Of a stretch of 64,000 nt of DNA, positions 56,230-64,000 are shown in pieces. A program made the translations under genes and the position numbers. Position 1 is the stretch's first letter. Each line of letters opens with the position of its first letter. The stretch is from contig JAYKKM010000224.1 in the NCBI GenBank assembly GCA_035772405.1, forward strand, positions 937,001 to 1,001,000, read 5' to 3'. The stretch comes from Chrysogorgia sp. JL179-B06 (taxonomy: Eukaryota; Cnidaria; Anthozoa; Scleralcyonacea; Chrysogorgiidae). The notes under the pieces are model-generated. The model saw only the letters and a program-made list of their open reading frames with translations. It did not search any database and had not been told where the DNA came from.

Positions 56230-57207
56230 TTAAGCCTGGTTTCCATATGATCGCTACGATCGCTACGATCGCTGCGATCGCTCACTTTTAAAACCGGCGA
56301 TCGTAGCGATCATATGGAAACCACACGCTCAGCGATCCTGGCGATCGCAGCGATCGCAGCGATCGTAGCGATCGCGATCGCCGAGATAGAAAATGTTCTA
56401 TCTCGGCGATCGCGGCGATCGTAGCGATCGCAGCGATTATATGGAAACAGTGGTTCAGCGATCCTGGCGATCTCAGCGATCGGTATGTACTCCAGCGACA
56501 TTCGGCTATATATCTATAAAACACATTACTGTGGTAAGATTAAACGGTTCCCTCATTGTATACATCACGCAAATTTAGATGAATCAGTGAAACTAAAGCA
56601 TTTTATGTAAATATGTTATGTAAATAGCTGTAAAAGAATTTTATCTGTCTTGAAGACGTATAGCTGTGCCCGAAGCTGTGGGACAACAGTGTGAAAAGCT
56701 CCAAGCTCTTCTCTCATTCGAAATATCTGTCGAACTCAACGAAACGAAACGACGTTTTCTTGGCGCAAGTTCGTCCAAACAAACTAGGACGAGATTTAAG
56801 GCAGTACTTTTAAAATGCAATCCGAACGAGTTCTTTTTACGGGATTATACGTTCGATTATACGTTCGACGATCATGTTTGAAACCGACGTCGAATTTTGT
56901 CGAACCTAACTGTGTATTAGATTCGACACATGATAAATTCGACGTTTGAAATAAGCCTTACTGATAAGAGCAACTAGAACAAAAAGCCGCTGTGCTTGCG
57001 ATAGTAAAAGAAAGTTAATGTCTTTGTTTACTTCGTCCATGACGATCCGTCGCCACGATCGCCGGTTTTAAAATTGAGCGATCGTAGCGATTATATGGAA
57101 ACATGACGATCGCCGCGATCGCTACGATCGCCGGTTTTAAAATTGAGCGATCGCAGCGATCGTAGCGATCGTAACGATCGTAGCGATCATATGGAAACCA
57201 GGCTTAA
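56230..57207. mobile_element. TIR element built of GATCGC/GATCGTAGC satellite, 978 bp
   Basis: Ends TTAAGCCTGGTTTCCATATG and CATATGGAAACCAGGCTTAA are exact complements, continued by GATCGCTACGATCGC arrays. TTAA at both tips fits a piggyBac-like target. Satellite blocks at 56250-56500 and 57040-57190 also contain internal copies of CATATGGAAACC, as if several elements had inserted into one another. The unique interior (56580-56980) includes two GATTATACGTTC repeats (56845-56868). Open minus frames of IAAIA or RSLRS repeats are satellite translation. Confidence 0.85.
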
Positions 57208-57545
57208 GAATGTCCCGGACCCCTAATCTCTCTGCGTGTGCCCTGGAATCTAATGACTCGTGTAAACGTCTCTGGGACGAATGCGGATACTTTTGTCATC
57301 TATATTTTAGTGCATTTATCATCGTAGTTATCAGCAAATGTCCATGTATTACGCAAGCGACCAGATCCAACTATTTCTTCGTGTAAACTGTTCATGAATT
57401 CGACTATTTCTATCGATACTGGTGAATCCGAAAACATTTTGAATCGGCAAACGTTTCCTAAGAGATAACCAATATTTCTGTGTAGAATTTTCGTACAAAA
57501 CCATGGTGGAATAGACATAATAAAACTGTAACATGATCCAATAAT
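57208..57545. other. Intergenic; fragment of another repeat
   Basis: GACTCGTGTAAACGTCTCTG near 57254 shares words with 54370-54405. The minus open frame (57689-57300) has no domain I recognise. Confidence 0.35.
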
Positions 57546-57762
57546 AAAGAAATACCTAATGGTATCCTTGTTTGGATACTGTGATCCAAACACGCGGGAA
57601 GTTACGAGAAAGCGTAAAAAATACGAGCCGTTGGGCGAGTGCTTTTTAGCTTTTCGAAAGTCGAGCAACTTCCCAAGTATTTCAGGCATTCAAATAAACA
57701 TAATTTCAAAATACCAAAACCTCGGACTAAACATTTTCAAAAATGTTTTTTCATTAACAACA

Positions 57763-58059
57763 TTAAATACTGAATTTCTGCGATTCAAGATCTCTAACAG
57801 AATTACAATTTAAACATATTGAGCGCCAGGTAGATATAATATCAGTATTGAATGTGTTCTGGAGAGCGACAAAGTATCTTGATTTTAAATAATTTTTAAA
57901 GAGACTATATTTGTTAATTTCTTTTGTTTGATCGGAGAGTGTGTTCCACAGTCTAGATGATCTTATATTAACTGTGCGTGCGTACGTGTGTGTGTTAGTA
58001 TAATGTATTTGTTGTAATAAGTGATATAATAACTTCTTATTAACCGAGAGCGCGGTCAT
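57763..58059 (-). mobile_element. LINE ORF2 C-terminal fragment
   Basis: The minus frame has IRSSRLWNTLSDQTKEINKY, then SLFKNYLKSRYFVAL and STWRSICLNCNSVRDL. This is the same order (WN-L, LFKxxLK, TWRxxCxxCxSVR) as the LINE end at 1330-1707, so they are relatives. 5'-truncated. Confidence 0.7.
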
Positions 58060-58560
58060 TACGGGAAAATATCAGACCGAGGTCTTGACAGTACGGACCG
58101 AGCCCGTAGGGCGAGGTTCGTACATAAAAGACCGAGGTCTGATATTTTCCAGTAATGACCAAGCGGTCGAGGTTAATAAGAGGTTTATTATATGGCATGG
58201 ATTTTTTAAACGACATACTTTACATACGTTTTGAGTGACAGAATCGTCATTTTCAATCTTGTTCTTGTTCTTCTATTGCTTTCATGATAGTAAGACTCTC
58301 ATTTAGATTGTTCATCGTCCGACTCGTACATGATTTAGTGCTTAATTTACTAAATTCGTTCAATTTTTGCTGCTTTCAAAGTTTCCTATCGTTGTTCGGC
58401 TCCTTTGTAAACAAAATGGCTGACAAAATCCGTAATCCGTCCATTACGGGAAATAACGGACCGGCACGTGACGTGTCTCAGCCAATCAGAGCACGCAATT
58501 TCACCGGAAGTAGCTTGTGCCATATAATAATAAGCGATATCGTATCACAGGCTGTGATAT
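58044..58560. repeat. Inverted repeat family with GGTCATTACGGGAAAATAT
   Basis: GTCATTACGGGAAAATATCA (58056) is mirrored by TGATATTTTCCAGTAATGAC (58140-58159), with GACCGAGGTCT on both sides. TTATTATATGGCA (58187) is mirrored by TGCCATATAATAATAA (58517). Nested hairpins, no coding. Confidence 0.6.
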
Positions 58561-58746
58561 AGTAATATGTATATGTTAGTTATATATGTAATGTATTATG
58601 TATGTTCGTTAATTCTTAGGGTAAGACACCATGATTAGGGCTGAACATCCCTGTTGTGTCTTGCCTTGTGTATGTAAACACGAAAACAATTAAATTAAGT
58701 GTTTGGATTACAGTATCCAAACACGGAAAAACCATTAGGTATATTA

Positions 58747-60304
58747 CAATGTCTCCGAATCTTTCTGCGCATATATTGATATTGGTATTCATGCGCAATG
58801 AAAAGCGTCACCCTGAAAGATGATATTCATTAAATTTGCAGTTGCGCAACAAATTAGTGTGTGTGTTTAGTCCAATTAGAGCATTAGAGCGTATATTTGC
58901 AATTGCGCAAGAAATTAGTGCGAAATTATGTGACGAAATGAAGCGTGAATGATTCATTACTGATTGGCGTGAAACATCTATCGTCGTTCAAAATCCTTCT
59001 GGTCGTAACATCACCTGAAGAGCAACGAGAATGTATAAGTGCGGCAGATATTATTTGGTACGGTAGATTTTATCGGCGATGTGGCGAGGACTAGCATTTA
59101 GCGATATATTGTTGCAGCGACTCAAAAGTCGAACAATTCATGATTAAGTTATGATCGAAATCATGAAATGCATTATACGCTTTATATTTCTTTCACCCAC
59201 CGCTTATTGGTTTGGCGAATTGGGATCGACCTATTTGAATCACCGCAAAAATCACTGTAGAATCTACTTGTAAATTAGAACTTGACTTTCGTAATAAACC
59301 TTCTCGCGTGACGTTAAACGGCCATCCAGTGGAGCCTAACTTCAAAGTTCACACGTTCAACCATATCGAATTATTGTTTGAATTATTTTGATTATACATA
59401 AAGCATTTACCCTGTGACAGAGAAATAAGTTAAAAGGGTGGATTAGGTCCAGAACATGAAAAGAGCGACATATGAACTGGGTGTTGCATTGCATGTTTAC
59501 TAGTGTCTATATTTCAAGATCTGTAAATGTTTATTTGATTCTTACTCACCGCGCTGGCGCCATAGCATTCACTCATAATACCAGTTTTCTTTGAATAAAT
59601 TCATAGTTCAACATTATAGGATGTGTCGGAGGTTTTAACAGGTCAGGCGCAGGTCAGTAGTTTCGCAAAGACGACCAATCACCAATCCATTTCCACTTTA
59701 CTGGCCACGACGAAGGCGACGATTTGGCGCAGAAATCAAGTCCAGCAGTATAGTTGTGTAGGGTACATTAACAGTGTCTTATTACAAAAGCAATCAACAC
59801 TTCCAATCAGTAATCGCCGGTTGTGAACGAATTAATTCGATTTGCGAATTTACGAAATTGCGGAAATACGTTACGATATTTTAATTTATTTTCATTAAGA
59901 TTTTGGGAGGGAAACTAGTCTTTGCGATATATGTTCTATTTGCAATATGACGTGTTGTATAAGTATACAAGCTATAGCCGATCATGAGCCGATCGAGAGG
60001 TTGTATATCTGATACAACGCAGGCGTTCATAGTGTAACGTTCTTAAGATATATGAATGTATGAGTAACCTTTCTTTCCAATTATTTTAAGAATTATTTTA
60101 TTTACAAAGCGAGTGACCATTTGGTATCTTATATTTATATAATTTATATATTTTTATAATCGGTTTGTTTTTTAAACTGTATTTTTATTCTTTTTAAACC
60201 AAATTATATTGACCACAGCATTGATAGCCTGCGTGCAGACGCTCCGTATCCGGCCCTGATTAATCGGGCGTAGGCTACATCATTGACTGCCGCGTGCAGT
60301 AGAG
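58747..60304. other. Intergenic, no gene recognised
   Basis: No convincing coding frame. A GCAATTGCGCAA(C/G)AAATTAGTG word occurs twice (58843 and 58900). Nothing else seen. Confidence 0.4.
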
Positions 60305-60464
<160 letters not shown>

Positions 60465-60762
60465 TTGTCTCGGGCTCCGACACCTTTCGTGATTCGGATT
60501 GTAAGAATACTTTCTATGTTAATTATAATTTCGATTGCGACTCTTCTGGGCCAGGGGTTGTTTATCTCTTGACATACATTACATTATAAAATTACGAAAT
60601 AAGAATATATATATATATATATATTAATATTTTATATAGTTATATTACAATGAAAGAGTAAACAAGCTATATGGTAACATGAGCATAATGTTATACGTTT
60701 TCTTTGGTTTGGTGATCGTTGGCGAGGTATTGGACGTTTGATTGGTATTTACTTCGTCTAAG

Positions 60763-61315
60763 TAATAATAATAATAATAATAATAATAATTTAATAATTT
60801 ATATTGCACCTTTTACGTAACATGATCAAAAGCGCATTACAACGTACAATATGATAACAAAATATATACTTATAGTTACAATTCTAAAACAAATGACTAA
60901 AGGCTAATTTAAAAAGATAAGTTTTCAGGCAAGATTTAAAAGTCTCTAAAGATGAAACCTTCCGGAGATCAACTGGAAGCTCATTCCAGAGTTTTGGTGC
61001 CGCCCAGTACTAAATGATCGTTCACCAAAGGTTATACGTAGGATATACGTAAGATTTTTCATTTGGGAAATGACAAAACAGTGCTAGCACCAGAGCGCAA
61101 CGAATACCGCGCGTGTTGCCTATCATTAATTAAATCACTGATATAAGGTGGTGCCATACCATGTAAAGCCTTAAAAGTCAAAAGTAGAATTTTAAAATGT
61201 ATCCTCACTCTAACTGGTAACCATGTAGTTCTTCGTAACCTTGGAGATTCTCTAGTTCGTGCTAATCTTCCGGGGAGGCGTCTTCCCGTGGAATCAACGG
61301 GCTGCATGTGCTTTC
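60763..61315 (-). mobile_element. LINE 3' end, minus strand, with (TTA)n tail
   Basis: The minus frame 61307-61059 has WLPVRVRIHFKILLLTFKAL, then APPYISDLINDRQHARYSLR, the C-terminal signature of CR1/L2-type LINEs. Downstream, frames with FGERSF and SGMSFQLISGRFHL-like sequence follow to about 60930. The 3' UTR ends in an (ATT)n tract at 60763-60790. 5'-truncated. Confidence 0.82.
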
Positions 61316-61659
61316 TCCCTGAAAGATCACAAAGAAAATATCTAGAACCACCGAACGTGCAGATTATTCAACCCGGCCAAAATTGTAACCTAGGAAAAGT
61401 TAGTAAAGTCATCTTAGACCGAATAAACGCCATCCGAACCAGCAGCGGCGTAAACTAATGGAGGAATAATTCAGCAGTTATAGAATCGTTTAAGAATGTA
61501 GGCAATAAAAACGATCACGCGTCTTCCTATCTTTTGACATTGTCGACTTTTATCCATTCATGGTTCATCAAGTAAAGCGATTTCCTGGACTAGTCAATAT
61601 ACCACCATTTCTGACCTAGAAATATCCACATTAAGCATGCAAGAAAATCCCTAATAGTA

Positions 61660-61932
61660 ATAACGCATCCATGTTCGACGTAACCATATGGAGCTACGAC
61701 GGGGCAGAGATCTGCGAGTTGGTTGACCTATTTATTCTAGAAAAACCTTATGAATTTTTTTTGAAGAATGGCGGACTCAAAATCACAACTCTAACCAATC
61801 AAAAAATCAGCAACTTCCTCGACATCACCATGAACCTGAACGACGTAAAATTCCACCCCTACAGAAAACCAAACAACGCGAACCATTTTATGTCCACAGC
61901 CATTCTAACCACCCATCACCATCAATTATAAA
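61660..61932 (+). mobile_element. Penelope-like RT fragment, plus strand, internally deleted
   Basis: The frame 61671-61931 has SYDGAEICELVDLFILEKP, then KISNFLDITMNLNDVKFHPY and RKPNN. These are the DGAEVCELVGxYIL and NFLDVTxNL blocks that in Penelope-like RTs lie on either side of the last RT motifs; the segment between is shortened. Dead. Confidence 0.75.
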
Positions 61933-62714
61933 TATAATTCTATCAATGATCAACAAGCGAATCTCTCAACTTTCCTGCGACCAATCATCTTTTCAATCAG
62001 CTGCGCCAATCTCGTAAGGAGACAAACGGACTATTTGTAAAAAATTGCCAGTGGCATAAATTCGACAAGATAATCTGAAGTTCACTCAAAATAGATGAAA
62101 CCTCGGAAAAAGAAGTATGGAAATCTATAGCACCAAAGAACCGCACAGGCGCAGTGTTGTTTCTATTCTGTTTAGGTTTCAAAGCGTCAGAACTAGATTT
62201 ACATTTGGTCCTCTTGTCGAAACTGCTCTCCTCAGTCACTACAAACAACAAATTAAAGCGGAGTACCTGGCTAAATGAAAACCGGTTGGTTTACGATACA
62301 AATCGGTAGTGAGTATACCATTCTGAGCGTAATATATTGTTTAAGCTAATTTGTATTTATGAGTTCGGCCCAAATATTATGTAAATTTGATGGAATGAAA
62401 ATGTTTGAGGCAATAGCGTAGAGCTTGACTCACAAATGGACAAACAAACCAAATTTGACTCACAAATGATTGCAAATGAGCTATTTCCTTTTGTTATAGC
62501 CGCAAGAATTATGGGTAAAAGCGGACAAACATCGATGCTGACGTCATCTCGACGGAGCGCTATTAAGAAATTCATCAAGATGAGAACTATACCGTCGAGA
62601 TATCGTTACCAAAGCCAAGGTTTAAAAAGAATGGTGTTAAACATTTTTCTCTCATTCTGGCATAAATAAATTGGCGAAAACAGGTGCGAACTTGCCTATG
62701 ACTGTCACCAGTGT
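61933..62714. other. Intergenic; repeat shared with the foldback element
   Basis: 62436-62545 is similar in reverse complement to 49435-49560 (GACAAACAAACCAAATTTGA, then ATTATGGGTAAA and GACGTCATC). No gene; minus frames 62251-61997 and 62578-62357 have no recognisable domain. Confidence 0.5.
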
Positions 62715-62980
62715 CACATTTTCTCAACGCGGTTACTGCCCAGCGTAGATGATCATCCCTGCAATCCCAAATAATACCACAAGCATTTTCTGTTGCGTAA
62801 GGGAGACGGCGAATTTAAAACTAAAGGAGGGGGGTAATTATAGGGGCTAGGATTAAGATTATGGTCAGGGTCAATACGATTATTGATTGGGATTGCAGGG
62901 ATGATCATCTACGCTGGGCAGTAACCGGATGAATTATCTATTGAGAAATGTGGGTTTTACCCGTTGAGAAAATGTGACAC
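62715..62980. mobile_element. TIR element inside a Penelope fragment
   Basis: TGTCACATTTTCTCAACG, then GTTACTGCCCAGCGTAGATG, at the left is mirrored by CATCTACGCTGGGCAGTAAC, then GTTGAGAAAATGTGACA, at the right. The right arm has an extra about 30 bp. It abuts the Penelope RT frame, which becomes nonsense at the junction (about 62985). Confidence 0.75.
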
Positions 62981-63435
62981 GGGTGTGAGACAGTACCCAG
63001 TTTTTGATGAAAAATCTTGCCATCAAACTCAAAGAAATTATTTTCAAAAACGACCCGCGCCAAAAAGTCAACTAACTGCGTGGTAGGAATGGTAATATTA
63101 CGACGTGTGTCCAGTGCCTCAGTAAGTGTCTCCAATTAACGCTCAAAATGAGGGATATGAGAGTAGAGACCTACATGCAACACCTAGCAACAAGGGTAGC
63201 ATCCGAAGGAAGAGTACCTATATTTCATTTAGTTTACACAGAAAATGTGAAGTATCTTTGATATATGATGGAATGTTTTTGACCAACGGCTGAAGATCGA
63301 AATCCAAAAATTCCGAAATATTTTCAGTTAAATAATTCTTTCCCGTATTTGGCCGCTTAGCTGGGCTCTTATGGATTTTAGGTAATAAATAAAAAATTTC
63401 CCAATTTAGGATCCCGGCCTGAAGATATTCAAAAC
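62981..63435 (-). mobile_element. Penelope-like RT core fragment, minus strand
   Basis: Reading down from 63435: a frame with FYLLPKIHKSPAKRPN, then EFLDFDLQPLVKNIPSYIKD and TSHF (to about 63240), a degenerate gap, and the frame 63135-62938 with LTEALDTRRNITIPTTQLVD, FENNFFEFDGKIFHQKLGT. These are successive RT motifs of Penelope-like elements. Opposite in strand to the fragment at 61660, so a different copy. Truncated by the TIR element. Confidence 0.8.
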
Positions 63436-63544
63436 AATTGTTGTGAATAATAAAACTGTGAATGACGTAGAAATGCTAAAGAAAGCTTATAAAAGACAAG
63501 AGAAGCGACACCCACAGTAGGATCACATGCATGAATCCATGATC

Positions 63545-64000
63545 CATCTATCATCACGTTTTATGCATTGCGAACCAATGCCAGAAATATGTGTCAATGA
63601 TGTGATAATCCAACCGGCTCCGGTTGCACGTGATCTCGGTGTTGCTGTTGATAGACATTTAAAATTAAATACTCATGTAAATAACATTTGTAAATCGGCC
63701 ACTTTGGCTATCAGAAATATTGGCAAGATCAGGAAATATTTGAGTAAAAAGGACTGTGAGAAGTTGGTGCATGCATTCATAACATCAAAACTTGACAGTT
63801 GTAATAGCATCCTATATGGCTTACCAGATACTGAATTGAGCAAGTTACAGCGAATTCAAAATACAGCTGCTAGACTTGTTGCAGGGGTTAAAAAATCGGA
63901 GCATATCTCCCCTGCGCTACGTAATCTTCACTGGTTGCCGGTGAGATCACGGATTGTTTTTAAGATACTAATAATTACTTTCAAGGCTTTGCATGGCCAG
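63545..64000 (+). mobile_element. LINE ORF2 C-terminal region, continues beyond the window
   Basis: An uninterrupted frame to the window edge with VNDVIIQPAPVARDLGVAVD, KLVHAFITSKLDSCNSILYG, LQRIQNTAARLVAG and LHWLPVRSRIVFKILIITFK, the classic RT C-terminus of CR1/L2-like LINEs. It starts mid-protein at its left end, so it is 5'-truncated here. It resembles the end seen at 61059-61307. Confidence 0.88.

Larger units (their letters stand above)
57546..58743. mobile_element. Possible composite element bounded by the AAAGAAATACC ends
   Basis: AAAGAAATACCTAATGGTAT at the left (57546) and AAACCATTAGGTATATTAC at the right (ending 58746), each next to a GTGTTTGGATnnnnnATCCAAACAC hairpin, are the same termini as the 115-bp element at 27987. 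Between them lie a LINE fragment and another inverted repeat. Either one larger element or two separate small ones in opposite orientation. Confidence 0.45.

Noticed and set aside
56288..56524. RSLRSLRSP / IAAIAAIAR repeat proteins
   Set aside because: Translation of GATCGC satellite inside a TIR element.

Overview
The window is eukaryotic, AT-rich, intron-containing and full of transposon relics. The best guess is a cnidarian, probably an anthozoan (coral or anemone type). The reasons are the mix of a DIRS/Ngaro-type tyrosine-recombinase retrotransposon, Penelope-like elements, CR1/L2-like LINE fragments and many short terminal-inverted-repeat (TIR) elements, together with compact lineage-type class A GPCRs. 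The species cannot be named from the sequence alone.

Layout. 1-2.9 kb: a very AT-rich block of small, tightly packed minus-strand reading frames, one of which starts like the histone H3 tail, split by a truncated LINE. 3.9-9.8 kb: one nearly complete but frameshifted tyrosine-recombinase retrotransposon with split direct repeats (A1 - pol - recombinase - B1 A2 B2). 10-15 kb: two TIR elements and a LINE fragment. 15-43 kb: the cellular core of the window, a tandem duplication carrying two intact two-coding-exon GPCR genes (coding exons 22860-23206 + 28195-28834, and 38149-38492 + 41944-42682). Each gene lies about 5 kb downstream of a duplicated block that holds a TATA box, repeated TGACGT motifs and a putative short 5' exon with a consensus splice donor. 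The introns are loaded with transposon debris: Penelope, LINE, hAT-like and palindromic repeats. 44-50 kb: nested inverted-repeat structures and a 1.4-kb foldback element with satellite-like arms and a 9-bp target duplication. 51-54.4 kb: LINE remnants and an intact single-exon leucine-rich-repeat gene (LRRC74-like). 54.9-57.2 kb: two more TIR families, one made of GATCGC-type satellite. 57.5-64 kb: LINE and Penelope fragments, a long (TA)n microsatellite, and a LINE that runs off the right edge.

Only three genes look like functional host genes: the two paralogous receptors and the LRR protein. The receptors share architecture (phase-2 intron inside the DRY codon triplet) and probably regulation. 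Everything else that codes is mobile-element-derived and broken by stops, frameshifts or deletions. Target-site duplications could be read directly for several short elements and let many of them be delimited to the base.
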